Made by a program: the position numbers and the translations under genes
The notes under the pieces: model-generated
Told to the model about the DNA's origin: nothing
The model's input: only the letters and a program-made list of their open reading frames with translations
The model's database searches: none
In this document: positions 6,562-16,400 of the stretch, piece by piece
How positions within the stretch are numbered: position 1 is the stretch's first letter
How the letters are laid out: each line of letters begins with the position of its first letter
Assembly (NCBI GenBank): GCA_030066555.1
Contig: JASJBK010000001.1
Span: forward strand, 1-46,291
DNA from: Halieaceae bacterium
Lineage (GTDB): Bacteria; Pseudomonadota; Gammaproteobacteria; Pseudomonadales; Halieaceae
Direction of reading: 5' to 3'
DNA: 46,291 bases

Positions 6562-9066
6562 TCAGCCCCGGTCGCTGCCGATCAGGCTGTTGCGCAGCAG
6601 TTGCGGGCGCTTTTTGCCACCATCATCCTGGCGCCGTTCGTAGCGTGCCGCCGGGGTGTTCACCACCGGCGCCAGCGGCGCCGCTTGCAGTGCCGTTTCC
6701 CGGCGTTCGGCAGGCGCCGGTTGGTAGCGGGTATCGCGCAGCCAGGGCTCACGACCGATGCCGCGCAGGAAGTTTTCGATGTCCTCCAGCGGCCATTCCT
6801 GGCCGTGGGCAGCACCGGCGGCACGGGTAATGGTTTCGTTCATCAGTGTGCCGCCGAGGTCGTTGCAACCGGCCTCGAGGCAGGCCGCCACGCCGGCCTC
6901 GCCCATCTTCACCCAGGAGGCCTGGATATTCTCAATGAACGGGTAAAGCGCCAGCCTCGCCACAGCGTGTACCAGGATCGCTTCCCGGAAGGTCGGCCCC
7001 TTGCGGGCCCTGCCCTTGAGGTACATCGGCGCTTCCATGTGCACGAAGGGCAGCGGCACAAATTCGGTGAAGCCACCGGTGCGCTGTTGCAGGGCGCGCA
7101 GGCGTAGCAGGTGGCGCGCCCAGTGTCGGGGTTGTTCGACGTGGCCGTACATGATGGTCGCTGTGGTGCGGAAACCGACAGCATGTGCCGCTTCCATCAC
7201 CGCCAGCCACTGCTCGGTATTGATCTTGTCCGGGCAGATGACTGAGCGCACCTCGTCGTCCAGGATCTCCGCCGCGGTGCCGGGTAGCGTTCCCAGCCCC
7301 GCCTCCTTCAATGCCCGCAGGTAATCTTCCAGGGACATGTCGAGGGTGTGGGCGCCCTGCCAGACTTCCAGCGGCGAGAACGCGTGCACATGCATTTCCG
7401 GCGTTGCCTGCTTTACCGTGGCGAGAATGTCCAGGTAGGTCTGGCCGGTGTACTCCGGGTGGATACCCCCCTGCATGCAAACCTCGGTGGCACCCCGCGC
7501 CCAGGCCTCGCTACAGCGCCGCGCGATTTCTTCCGCGTCCAGGTCGTAGGGGCGCCCGCGCAGGTTCTCGCTGAGCTTGCCCTTGGAGAAGGCGCAGAAC
7601 TGGCACTTGAAATAGCAGATATTGGTGTAGTTGATGTTGCGGTTTATCGCGAAGGAAACACGATCTCCGTGTAGCTCGCGGCGCAGCTCATCAGCCGCCC
7701 GGCACACCCAGGCGAACTCGGGGCCGCGCGCGCGAAACAGGCGCTCGACATCGGCCTCGTTCAGTTCCGCGCCAGCGCGACAGCGCTCGACAATCTCCCG
7801 AAGGACGGGGTCGACCTCGCTGTCGTCGGGTACCCTGCGAAGCTGCCCCAGCACCTCGGCCGGCGGCTCCATCTCTGCACCCGGACACCAGTCGTCGGTG
7901 CGCGCCAGTCCCTCTGCATCAGAGTGCCGCAGGACGGCATCGCGTACCGCTTCATCCAGCCATACCCGCGGCTCAGTGGCGTAGCGGGGATACAGGGTCA
8001 GCCGCGGCGTAAGCACTTTGCCGGCGGCCGCGGTCTCCGCCGCCAGCTTGTCCAGGTGCGGCCAGGGCGCCTCAGGATTCACGAAGTCCGGGGTCACTGG
8101 TGAGACGCCACCCCAGTCGTTGATGCCCGCGTCTACGATCTGCGGCAACACCCCCGGGCTCAGGTTGGGGGGCGCCTGGATATTCATCTCCGGCCCGAAC
8201 AGGATGCGCGCCACGGCAATGGTCCACAGCAAATCCTCGAGGTCCGGCTCTGGCGCCTGGGCCATCAGCGTGCCGGGCTTGGCGCGAAAATTCTGGATGA
8301 TGACTTCCTGCAGCTGGCCGTGCCGACGATGGCTGGCGCGCAATGCCAGCAGCGACTCAATGCGCTCGCGGCGGGTCTCGCCGATGCCAATGAGAATGCC
8401 CGACGTGAACGGTACATTCAGGCGACCGGCCCGCTCGATTGTTTCCAGCCTGCGGGCGGGCGCCTTGTCCGGGGAGCCGTAGTGCGGCATGCCCTTTTCG
8501 CAAAGTCGTTCCGAGGCGGATTCGAGCATAATGCCCATGGACGCCGACACGGCACGTAGCGCCAGCATTTCCTCGTCATCCATGCAGCCGGCATTGATAT
8601 GCGGCAGCACACCGGTTTCCTCCAGCACCCGGCCGGCAACAACCGTGAGGTATTCCAGCGTCGACGCAAAGCCCATTTCTGCCAGTGCATCGCGGGCCGC
8701 CTTGTAGCGCAGTTCGGGTCGCTCACCCAGTGTGAACAGGGCTTCCTGGCAGCCCAGCTTGCCGGCAGCGCGCACCTGGTCGAGCACCTCGTCTATGGGC
8801 ATATAGGCCTGCGGGATGTGCCTTGGCGTCTGCGCGAAGGTGCAGTAGTGGCAGACGTCGCGACACAGGTGGGTTAGCGGAATGAAAACCTTGCGCGAAT
8901 AGGTGACCAGGCTGCCGTGGCCGCGGTCACGGAGCTCCGCGGCGGCCGCTGCCAGCCTTGCGGTGTCATCAAACTCCGCCAGCTCCAGGGCGGCCTCATC
9001 GTCCGGCGGTAAGGCCAACCAGGACTGCAGCAGCGCATCCGCGGCAAGATCTTCGTAACCAGTCAT
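6562..9066 (-). CDS. fbiC: FO synthase FbiC (fused CofG-CofH)
   Basis: This double radical-SAM enzyme makes the deazaflavin FO, the chromophore of F420, from tyrosine and 5-amino-6-ribitylaminouracil. The N-terminal half is CofG-like, with the Fe-S motif CRDVCHYC near residue 68 and the segment GCMDDEEMLALRAVSASMGI. The C-terminal half is CofH-like, with CYFKCQFCAFSKGK near residue 480 and the CofH-type segments VCMQGGIHPEYTG and HVHAFSPLEV. The total of 834 residues is close to the actinobacterial fused form; archaea and cyanobacteria use separate proteins. ATG overlaps the cofC stop (ATGA). A short basic tail of about 40 residues after the CofH domain looks unconserved. Confidence 0.96.
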   Translation of the reverse strand: MTGYEDLAADALLQSWLALPPDDEAALELAEFDDTARLAAAAAELRDRGHGSLVTYSRKVFIPLTHLCRDVCHYCTFAQTPRHIPQAYMPIDEVLDQVRAAGKLGCQEALFTLGERPELRYKAARDALAEMGFASTLEYLTVVAGRVLEETGVLPHINAGCMDDEEMLALRAVSASMGIMLESASERLCEKGMPHYGSPDKAPARRLETIERAGRLNVPFTSGILIGIGETRRERIESLLALRASHRRHGQLQEVIIQNFRAKPGTLMAQAPEPDLEDLLWTIAVARILFGPEMNIQAPPNLSPGVLPQIVDAGINDWGGVSPVTPDFVNPEAPWPHLDKLAAETAAAGKVLTPRLTLYPRYATEPRVWLDEAVRDAVLRHSDAEGLARTDDWCPGAEMEPPAEVLGQLRRVPDDSEVDPVLREIVERCRAGAELNEADVERLFRARGPEFAWVCRAADELRRELHGDRVSFAINRNINYTNICYFKCQFCAFSKGKLSENLRGRPYDLDAEEIARRCSEAWARGATEVCMQGGIHPEYTGQTYLDILATVKQATPEMHVHAFSPLEVWQGAHTLDMSLEDYLRALKEAGLGTLPGTAAEILDDEVRSVICPDKINTEQWLAVMEAAHAVGFRTTATIMYGHVEQPRHWARHLLRLRALQQRTGGFTEFVPLPFVHMEAPMYLKGRARKGPTFREAILVHAVARLALYPFIENIQASWVKMGEAGVAACLEAGCNDLGGTLMNETITRAAGAAHGQEWPLEDIENFLRGIGREPWLRDTRYQPAPAERRETALQAAPLAPVVNTPAARYERRQDDGGKKRPQLLRNSLIGSDRG

Positions 9067-9794
9067 CGCGCATCCCGGCTATTGGCGGTATAGAGGTCTG
9101 ACAGGGCCGCCAGCCGGCGGGTGATCTCAGAGCGGGACAGGAAAGCCCGCGTGTGCCGACCCGGGCGGGTTGCAGCGGGATCAGCCTGTAAGCGGTACCA
9201 GGCATCGATCAGGTCTGCGGGCTGATCGATATCCAGCGCCGCATCGGGCATCTGCTGCTCATCAACAACGAGGTCCTGCTGTTCCGCAGCGACCCGGTGG
9301 GCATCGAAACTACCGGAGCCATAATGGAAGGCAGGAAGCCGGTCGCTGCGCGCCAGCAGTATGTTGGTGCCATCCCGGCGACGGTCGGGCACCAGCAACA
9401 GGTCCGCGGGTTCAGACGCGAACCGGGTAACCAGGCTGTCGACATCGGAAGCCCGCAACAGCGGCAAGTCGCTGTGCACCACCATCACCTGCTCGATACC
9501 GCGCTGACGCAGGGTTTCGCAACCGGCAGCGACTACCGCGTTGAGTCCGCTGGCGCCCAGCTCCGCCTCCGGTAGCCAATCGACACCGTACTTTGCGGCC
9601 AGCATGTCAGCGCCGGGATCATCGGACACCAGCAGCACCCCGGCGATGTGCTCAGCGCTGGTCAGTGCGTCCAGTACATCTTCCGCCATGGCCTGGGCCA
9701 GGGCGCGGCGCTCGTGGGAGGCCAGCACGCCGCCCAGCCGGGTCTTGGCCTGTACCAGGTCCTTGATTGGCAATAGCGCCCAGCACGCGCTCAC
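9063..9794 (-). CDS. cofC: CofC/FbiD, phospho-(enol)pyruvate or 2-phospholactate guanylyltransferase
   Basis: CofC activates a three-carbon phosphoacid (2-phospholactate, phosphoenolpyruvate or 3-phosphoglycerate, depending on lineage) with GTP for transfer to FO by CofD. Family motifs are LPIKDLVQAKTRLGGVL at the N-terminus, VHSDLPLLRASDV near residue 106, and PDRRRDGTNILL near residue 136 followed by FHYGSGSFDAH. It has 243 residues; the last 25-30, after the conserved domain, are basic and of no clear function. The start is GTG, overlapping the cofD stop (GTGA). The substrate used here cannot be read from sequence by eye. Confidence 0.93.
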   Translation of the reverse strand: MSACWALLPIKDLVQAKTRLGGVLASHERRALAQAMAEDVLDALTSAEHIAGVLLVSDDPGADMLAAKYGVDWLPEAELGASGLNAVVAAGCETLRQRGIEQVMVVHSDLPLLRASDVDSLVTRFASEPADLLLVPDRRRDGTNILLARSDRLPAFHYGSGSFDAHRVAAEQQDLVVDEQQMPDAALDIDQPADLIDAWYRLQADPAATRPGRHTRAFLSRSEITRRLAALSDLYTANSRDAR

Positions 9795-10735
9795 GGCTTG
9801 GCATCCTCCGCATGGGAGAGCAACACGCGCGCCAGCTGCTCGCGATCTTCCAGGGACTTCATTACCGTGGGCGCCGTCATTACCTGCATTCCCGGCTCAT
9901 CAATCGTGCCTGCCAGTGTAGCGTCAGAATCGTCCATGACAAAAGTATCCACCAGGCCGCGGTAGTGAGCTGCCACCGAGGCGGCGCTTACCGGCAGGCC
10001 CAGCTCGGCCATCATTTTGGCCGCCGGCCCCTTCAGCGCCCGGTCGCCGACAATCGGGGATACCGCATAGACAGGTGCCGCGCAGGACGCCAGCGCATCG
10101 CGCACAGCGGGCAGGCCTAGAATCGGATCGACGCTGACGAAGGGATTGGACGGGCAGATCACCACCAGGCCGAGCTCCGGGTCCGCCAGCAGCTCCATGA
10201 ACTGCGCCTGGGGGCGCGCCAGCTGCTGGCCTTCAAAACGAAAACCGCGCACCGCCGGCCGGCACTGTTCGCGCACGAAATAGTGCTGGAATGGCAGTTC
10301 GCCGTCCTCACAGTCAACCAGGGTTCGCACCGGGTCATCGGACATGGGCAGTAGCGTTACCGCCACCTGCAGTGCATCACACAGCCGCGCGGTCACCTCG
10401 GTGAGGCTCAGCCCCTCGCGCAGCAGGCTGCTGCGCAGGATATGGGTGGCGAGGTCGCGATCGCCGAGCTGGAACCAGCGTTCACCGCCGAGGCGGTCGA
10501 GGGCATCCAGGCATTGCCAGCTTTCCCCCGCCAGCCCCCAGCCCCGCTCGCTGTCGTTGATGCCCGCCAGGGTATACATGACGGTGTCGAGGTCGGGAGC
10601 TATATAAAAGCCGAGGTGTTCGAAATCGTCGGCGGTATTGGCCACCACGGTAAGCGCGTCCACTGGCAGCACCCGGGCCAGCCCCAGGGCCAGCTTGGCG
10701 CCACCAACGCCGCCGGAGAGGGCCAGCACCTTCAC
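9791..10735 (-). CDS. cofD: CofD/FbiA, 2-phospho-L-lactate transferase (F420-0 or dehydro-F420-0 forming)
   Basis: CofD joins the activated phosphoacid made by CofC to FO, giving F420-0 or dehydro-F420-0. The hallmark LALSGGVGGAKLALGLA is at residues 4-20, followed by VVANTADDFEHLGFYIAPDLDTVMYTLAG, the FO-binding region typical of the family, and later VICPSNPFVSVDPILGL. It has 314 residues, the normal length. The start is GTG at 10735, 31 bases after cofE. It overlaps cofC by four bases and is co-transcribed. Confidence 0.95.
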   Translation of the reverse strand: MKVLALSGGVGGAKLALGLARVLPVDALTVVANTADDFEHLGFYIAPDLDTVMYTLAGINDSERGWGLAGESWQCLDALDRLGGERWFQLGDRDLATHILRSSLLREGLSLTEVTARLCDALQVAVTLLPMSDDPVRTLVDCEDGELPFQHYFVREQCRPAVRGFRFEGQQLARPQAQFMELLADPELGLVVICPSNPFVSVDPILGLPAVRDALASCAAPVYAVSPIVGDRALKGPAAKMMAELGLPVSAASVAAHYRGLVDTFVMDDSDATLAGTIDEPGMQVMTAPTVMKSLEDREQLARVLLSHAEDAKP

Positions 10736-10766
10736 CGCTTTGCTGTCTCCAGTACGGGTGAGGCCA

Positions 10767-11531
10767 TCAGCGGAACATATCCATTTCCCGGGGCCTCAGC
10801 AGTGCCGTGGAGCCCTGCTCCGAGGCCTGCCAGCGGGCGCCGCGGATCACTACTGCGGGACAGCCCTGGTCGGCCTGCCCCATCAGCAGCGAAGCGGCCG
10901 CGGCCATTTCATCAGCCACCGCTACCTCGGTGACTTCCAGCGGCCGCCCGAACAGGTCCAGCCGGCCGACCTGGTCTTCCACCGGCTCGATGCCACTGCA
11001 GCCCAGCGCAAAGCCCTCGGTGCCCTGGCGCCAGGCGCGGCCGGCGCTGTCGTTAATGATCACCGCCAGTCCAGGCTGGAAAGCTGCCTCCAGGGCTGCG
11101 CGCAAGGCGGCGGCGCTGGAGTCGGGATCCTCGGGTAGCAGCAGCACGGCGGGGTCGTCCGCGCCGGGCAGGTTGGAGCGATCGATGCCAGCATTGGCGT
11201 GCACGTAGCCAAGTCGATGCTCGACAATGATGACGCCGGGGCGCACTCGCAGCACCTCCCGGGATTCGTCGAGAATAAGCTGCGCCAGAGCAGGCTCCTT
11301 GTCGGCCTGCTGCGCCAGTTCCCTGGCCTGGTCGCCGACCTCCACCTGCGACAGCGTCACGTAGCGCCCCTCGGCCTTGCTGACCACTTTCTGCGCCAGC
11401 ACCAGAACGTCGCCGGCTGCAAGCCGGATGTCGGCGTCCGCCAGGGCAGCGAGCACCACCGCCGCAAGGTCGTCCCCCGGCTCTACCAGGGGAAAGGGAA
11501 GTACCGGTACAAGCTGTACCGACGCGATCAT
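10767..11531 (-). CDS. cofE: CofE, F420-0:gamma-glutamyl ligase
   Basis: CofE adds gamma-linked glutamates to F420-0 using GTP. The N-terminal part carries GDVLVLAQKVVSKAEGRYVTL, the middle VIIVEHRLGYVHANAGIDRSN and LLPEDPDSSAAALR, then VIINDSAGRAWRQGTEGFALG, all standard in CofE. It is a single-domain protein of 254 residues. The nitroreductase-like second domain of mycobacterial FbiB, which reduces dehydro-F420, is absent here and no separate homologue is visible in the window. ATG overlaps the npdG stop (ATGA). Confidence 0.95.
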   Translation of the reverse strand: MIASVQLVPVLPFPLVEPGDDLAAVVLAALADADIRLAAGDVLVLAQKVVSKAEGRYVTLSQVEVGDQARELAQQADKEPALAQLILDESREVLRVRPGVIIVEHRLGYVHANAGIDRSNLPGADDPAVLLLPEDPDSSAAALRAALEAAFQPGLAVIINDSAGRAWRQGTEGFALGCSGIEPVEDQVGRLDLFGRPLEVTEVAVADEMAAAASLLMGQADQGCPAVVIRGARWQASEQGSTALLRPREMDMFR

Positions 11532-12214
11532 TCAGCGCTATCCGGTCCCGTAATGGAGATGCCGGCGTGGCATTTGTACTGGCGGTTGATGGTAATCAGC
11601 ACCGAGGTCAGTGCCTCGGCGGCTGCGGCATTGGCAATGGGCCCGGCATGGAAGCCGCGCATTCCTGCCGCCTCCACCAGGTCGATCACCTGGCCGCGGG
11701 CTTCCTTGTTGTCGCCGGTCACCAGCACATCGCACTCGATGCCGTGTCCTTCCTGCAGGTGGTGGGCCGCCACGTTCTGGAAAGCGGACACTACCTGCAC
11801 GGATTCACCGAGCAGGTCCTGGGCAATCTGGCCGGCGGAACCGCCTTCCGGCAGCTGCACCCGGCCCACCTTTGGCGGTACCAGCGGCACGGTGACGTCG
11901 ACCAGGATCTTGCCGTCAAGGGCACCCTTTACATGCTCGAGGGTGCTGACCTGGTGTGCGAAAGGAACAGTCAGGGTGACAATCTGGGCGGCCTCGGCCG
12001 CTGCCAGGTTTTCCATCGCTTCCACCGACACTTCAGCGACCCCGCGCTCGGCCATGACCTCGTGCAGGTCGGCCACTGCGGCTTCCGCTTTCTCCTGGGT
12101 GCGCGAGCCGATAATCACCCGATAGCCGGCCTGGGCCCAGCGCCGCGCCAGCCCGGTGCCGAGATCACCAGTGCCCCCCAGTATTGCCAGTACTGGCAGC
12201 GATTCGTTCGTCAT
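11528..12214 (-). CDS. npdG: F420H2:NADP+ oxidoreductase (NpdG/Fno)
   Basis: This enzyme exchanges hydride between F420 and NADP and probably keeps F420 reduced from NADPH in this organism. The Rossmann motif LAILGGTGDLGTGLARRW opens the protein and is followed by IIGSRTQEKA, where the Arg reads the NADP 2'-phosphate. Later motifs DVTVPLVPP, VSAFQNVAAHHL and ALTSVLITIN fit the Fno family. It has 228 residues. The start is ATG with AGAGGAA just upstream. It is the first gene of the F420 operon, and each junction but cofE/cofD overlaps by four bases down to fbiC. Confidence 0.93.
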   Translation of the reverse strand: MTNESLPVLAILGGTGDLGTGLARRWAQAGYRVIIGSRTQEKAEAAVADLHEVMAERGVAEVSVEAMENLAAAEAAQIVTLTVPFAHQVSTLEHVKGALDGKILVDVTVPLVPPKVGRVQLPEGGSAGQIAQDLLGESVQVVSAFQNVAAHHLQEGHGIECDVLVTGDNKEARGQVIDLVEAAGMRGFHAGPIANAAAAEALTSVLITINRQYKCHAGISITGPDSAE

Positions 12215-12233
12215 AGGTCGTTCCTCTGAAGTG

Positions 12234-12342
12234 CGCTCCCGCCGGGCGGGAGGCTTGTTGATTGCCTGGATATTGGAACCCCGCCTCGGGCGGGGGTAGG
12301 ATTGTGCTCCGGCATATTATGTAACTCCCCCCACCATAACAA
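12234..12342 (-). promoter_or_regulatory. Promoter and hairpin-rich leader of the F420 operon
   Basis: On the minus strand TTGTTA (12342-12337) and TAATAT (12319-12314) are 17 bases apart, a moderate sigma-70 promoter. The leader then contains two GC hairpins: ccccgcc/ggcgggg (12279-12295, 3-base loop) and ctcccgc/gcgggag (12234-12250, 3-base loop). Both share a CCCGCC..GGCGGG pattern. The Shine-Dalgarno AGAGGAA follows the second. No T-run follows, so these are not ordinary terminators. Confidence 0.45.
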
Positions 12343-12354
12343 GCCGTGGGGGAG
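12325..12354. repeat. Inverted repeat in the npdG-SDR divergent region
   Basis: Arms ctccccccac (12325-12334) and gtgggggag (12346-12354) pair with one bulged C around an 11-base centre that contains the predicted npdG -35 element. It could be an operator for the divergent pair or an RNA hairpin; the sequence does not decide. Confidence 0.45.
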
Positions 12355-12416
12355 GCGCTGGCCAGCCAGATGGAAGGCGCCAGCAGACGGCAATGGACGT
12401 GCAAAGGACTCAGCCT

Positions 12417-13196
12417 ATGGACAAACCCCTGGACCTCAGCGGCAAGGTAGCGATTGTCACCGGCGGCGCCCGGGGTGTGGGTCGCGGCATCAGCGAGCGC
12501 CTGCTGGCCGCCGGCGCCGAGGTGCATATCTGCGGTCGCAACCAACCGGAAACACTGCCGGCCAGTGACGGTCACCAGGCCCGCTTCCACGGCTGCGATG
12601 TACGCGATGCCGAACAGGTGGACAGTTTCGTCAACGCCGTGGTGGCAGCCGCCGGGAGGCTGGATATCCTGGTGAACAATGCTGGCGGCGCCCCGGCGAC
12701 GGACGCGGCCAGCGCCTCACCACGGTTTTCCGAAGCCATCATCGGGCTCAACCTGCTGGCGCCGCTGCTGGTCGCCCAGGCCGCCAACCGGGCCATGCAA
12801 AGCCAGGAGTCGGGCGGCAGCATTATCAACATCGCCAGCGTCAGCGCTGTTAGACCCTCTCCAGGTACGGCAGCCTACGGCGCCGCCAAGTCCGGTCTCG
12901 TCAACCTCGGGACCTCGCTGGCCGTCGAATGGGCGCCGCGAGTCAGGGTCAACACCATCATCTGCGGCCTGGTGCTGACCGAGCAGGCGCATCTGCACTA
13001 TGGCGACGACGAGGGCGTCGCCCGGGTCGCAAACACCATTCCACTGGGCAGGCTCGCGGAACCGGGCGATATCGGCGACGCCTGCCTGTTCCTGGCCTCC
13101 AGTCTCGCCAGCTATATCAGCGGTGCCAGCCTGCTGGTGCACGGCGGCGGTGAAAAACCGGCCTTTCTCGACGCCGCCAATCCCGCGCAGCCCTGA
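12417..13196 (+). CDS. Short-chain dehydrogenase/reductase (SDR)
   Basis: This is a classical NAD(P)-dependent SDR of 259 residues. The cofactor-binding motif VTGGARGVGRGI is near residue 12, LVNNAGG near residue 85, and the catalytic Ser and YxxxK are in SVSAVRPSPGTAAYGAAKSG near residue 145. The C-terminal ISGASLLVHGGGE is standard. The track start at 12393 lacks a ribosome site, while ATG 12417 has AAGGA eight bases upstream and begins with the usual short lead into LSGKVAIVTGG. It is divergent from the F420 operon. The substrate is unknown; a link with F420 or with the ring-cleavage genes is only suggested by position. Confidence 0.88.
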   Translation: MDKPLDLSGKVAIVTGGARGVGRGISERLLAAGAEVHICGRNQPETLPASDGHQARFHGCDVRDAEQVDSFVNAVVAAAGRLDILVNNAGGAPATDAASASPRFSEAIIGLNLLAPLLVAQAANRAMQSQESGGSIINIASVSAVRPSPGTAAYGAAKSGLVNLGTSLAVEWAPRVRVNTIICGLVLTEQAHLHYGDDEGVARVANTIPLGRLAEPGDIGDACLFLASSLASYISGASLLVHGGGEKPAFLDAANPAQP

Positions 13197-13228
13197 GTCA
13201 CAAAGGCCCTGCAGCGAGCCGCAACGGT

Positions 13229-13298
13229 TTGTCACCCCTGCTATTGATCAGGTTATACTCAGGGCGCTACGTGCGGTCGGGACCACACGGAAGTGTGG
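13229..13298 (+). promoter_or_regulatory. Candidate promoter and leader hairpin of the DUF1631 gene
   Basis: TTGTCA (13229-13234) and TATACT (13254-13259) are 19 bases apart, a slightly long sigma-70 spacing. Downstream is a compact hairpin with arms ccacac and gtgtgg around ggaa (13283-13298). About 100 further leader bases precede the ATG at 13402. I looked for a c-di-GMP (GEMM) riboswitch consensus and did not find it. Confidence 0.45.
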
Positions 13299-13401
13299 CG
13301 GTTTCTGCGCGACCTGCTGGCCGCAGCGGTAAAGCCGTGACCGAATATGCCGATGAAAGCCGAGAAAGCCGTGAAGGCAACCATCAAGAATAAGGTTAAA
13401 C

Positions 13402-16400
13402 ATGTCGCAAGCTGAGGTACTGCCGGAGTCGCACCCGGCGGAGCTCCACCTGGAAGGCGGGGCGAGCTACGCAGGCGAGGTGAGCAAGCTGCTGGAATTC
13501 GGCTTGCTACTGAGCCAGGCCCACCGCGTCGGCAACCAGCAAGGCGACGATAAGCTCGCGGTACCTGTGGGCGCGCGCGCCCTCCTGAAAATCAATGATG
13601 CCTACGATGATGACGGCAGCCGGCTGGAGATCCCGGTCTCGATCAGTTCCGGCAGTGGTACTGACATCAAGCTTGAGTACCGTTCCCACGACAGCGAGTT
13701 TGCGGCACGCATTCGTCGCCTGCTGCTACCCGACGAGGCCCGCAGCCTGGCGGACTCAAGAGCCCACCTGCAGGACTTCAGGGAACGGGCCCTGCGCCAG
13801 CTCGACCGCCTGATCGACACATTCATTCTCGACGCCGCCGATCGCATGATGGATCTCGCTTCCCAGTCGGGTAACCGCGAGCGCCAGGACGACCTGTACG
13901 AGGCCATGAACATTCTGCGGCGCAGTCACAGGGACATGCTCGGGTCTTTCGGCAGCCAGATCAGTGCCTTCTTTGATGAACCGCTGCTGCCGGAACGCCA
14001 GCAGGACGGGAGTATCGATGAAGTGGCTTTCGACGAGCTCGATCTTGTCGACATCCAGGTGTTCGAGGATTCACTGACCATCGACCGCATCGTCAGCAGT
14101 GCCCAGAGCAAGCTCGGCCTGCCCATGGAAGCGCTGACTATCCGCTATGCCGACATGTGCGACATCGAGCCGCTGGACACGCGGCTGCCGGTGCACGTGG
14201 CACAACTCGCCGCCGCTTTTCGTGAAGTTGTGGTCGATGGCGGTATATCCACCAGTGTCATGTCAGATCTCTACAAGTTCTTCGACAGCGGTCTCGTCAC
14301 GAATCTGGACTCCTACTACAAGAGCCTGAATACCTTCCTGCGAGATCGCGGGGTAAAGCCCGAAATCGACGAGGATCTCGAGAAGCACGGTTCCCTGTTC
14401 GAGCGTATCCGCAAGCAGCGTGCCAAACCGGTACCGAAACCCAAGCCACCGCCCGCACCGGCCCCTGACCTGCCCGTCGAGGACGAAGCCGCGGAACTGC
14501 TGGCCGCTGCCCAGGAGGCCGGCCTGGCACCGGCCGACAACAAGGGCCTGGCGGCGCCCCCGCCAGCACCCAAAGGTGCCGCAAGCCGCCACTTCGACAC
14601 ACCCACCCTGTATCGCTCGGTGATCGATGCCCTGAATTTCCGACGCGCGGCACCGGTGGAAAGCGGCGGCACACTGGCCGGCACCGCGGGTACGGGAACC
14701 GGCAGCGGCGGGCCGCCCGCCACCTCCAATGCCCTGGCCAATGTGCTGTCCGAATTGCAGTCCAATGCCGAGGCACGTTCGGAACTTCGCGAGCAGCGCT
14801 CGGTGCGCCAGTACCTGGCGGATCGCCAGGGCAGCATTGCCGGGCTGGAGGGCACCGACGGCTTCGAACAGGACAGCGTCAACCAGCTGGACCTGGTGGA
14901 CAACCTGTTCTCGGACATCTCCGTCGAAATCGATGTAGAACCTGACCTGCGCCCGATCGTCGGCGACCTGCAGATCCCGCTGGCCAAGTTGGCGCTGCTG
15001 GAGCCCCAGTTCTTCGCCGACAAGGCGCACCCGGCCCGCGGCGTAATCGACAAAGTCACCCAGCTCGCCAACTCCAGCAATTACCCGAACCGGGCACTGG
15101 AGACCAAGGTTTCGGCGATCATCGACAACATCGTCCAGAACTACCAGACCAACAGCGAGGTATTCGCTAGCGCGCTGACCGAACTGGACAGCCTGTCCGA
15201 GCAGCAGAAGAAAGCCCTGGAGCGCAATGTCGAGCGCGTGGTCAAGACCCAGGATGGGCAGGAAAAGCTGCGCAAGGCCGAAAAGGCCGTCGATAAGGTA
15301 CTGCGCACCCGTCTGCGGGCGCCGCAGGCACCCAAGCCGCTGGTAGAGCTGGTGGACAAGGGCTGGCGCGACCTGCTCAAGCTCACCTTCGTCAAACAGG
15401 GCCCCAACAGTCGCGCCTGGAAGGACTACGTCAAAACCCTGGACCTGCTGTCACTGTGGCTGATGCAGAAAAAACAGGGCGAAGCCGAAGATGAACAGGT
15501 ACAGGTAGAGCGCGCGCTGGAGGCAGAACCCCTGCTGGACATGGTGAGCCAGCAGATCTCCGAGGCACTGCCAACCCACATGGAGCACGAACCGGTACTC
15601 GAGAACCTGAGGGAGGTACTGGCTGGCCGTGCCGAACTCGAGTATACGACGGTAGAGCCGCCGAGCGAGGCGGACGAGCGCGACCCCGAGAAGATACGAG
15701 AAAAGGTCGAGACACTGCCGCGCCTGCGTCGCTGGATAAAGCGGGTGGAAGACCTCGAGCGCGGCACCTGGCTGACTTACCGCGACCCCCAGGGAGCGAA
15801 GCGCCGTATGCAGCTGGCCTGGATCAGCGAAGACGGCGACCGCTTCATATTTGTGAACGAACGCGGCCAGAAAGTCGCGGATGTAAGCGGCGTCGAACTG
15901 GCCCGGCAGCTCTCCAAGGGCGTCAAGCCGCCAACGCCCAGCGAGGAGCTACCGCTGGTCGACCAGTCGATGTACAAGACCCTCGAGCACGTACAGCGCT
16001 CACTCAGCTTCGACAAGAACCACGACAGTCTCACGAGCCTCATCAACCGCGACTCGTTCCTGGAGCAGCTTGAAAAAGCGCTGCAGCATGCCAAAAGCAA
16101 GCACGCTTCCCACGCGCTGCTGTATATCGACATCGACAAGTTCGGCCTGGTCAACGATGTTTACGACCAGGCCACGGGAGACCAGATTCTCATCGAGTTC
16201 GGCAAATTGCTGGCCCAGCAACACGATCGCAAGGTGCTATCGGCACGACTGGAAGGCGATCGCTTCACGGTATTGCTGCTGGATCGCACCATGGAGCAGG
16301 CCATCGCCCATGCCGAGGGCATACGCGGTGATATCGAAGTAAGCCCGGTCCAGGTCAACAACGACAAGATCTCGTTCACCGTATCCGTCGGTGTGGCCGC

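Noticed and set aside
13260-13401. c-di-GMP or guanidine-II riboswitch before the DUF1631 gene
   Set aside because: One good hairpin with an ACGG stretch is present, but the GEMM consensus and the paired ACGR-loop hairpins are not.
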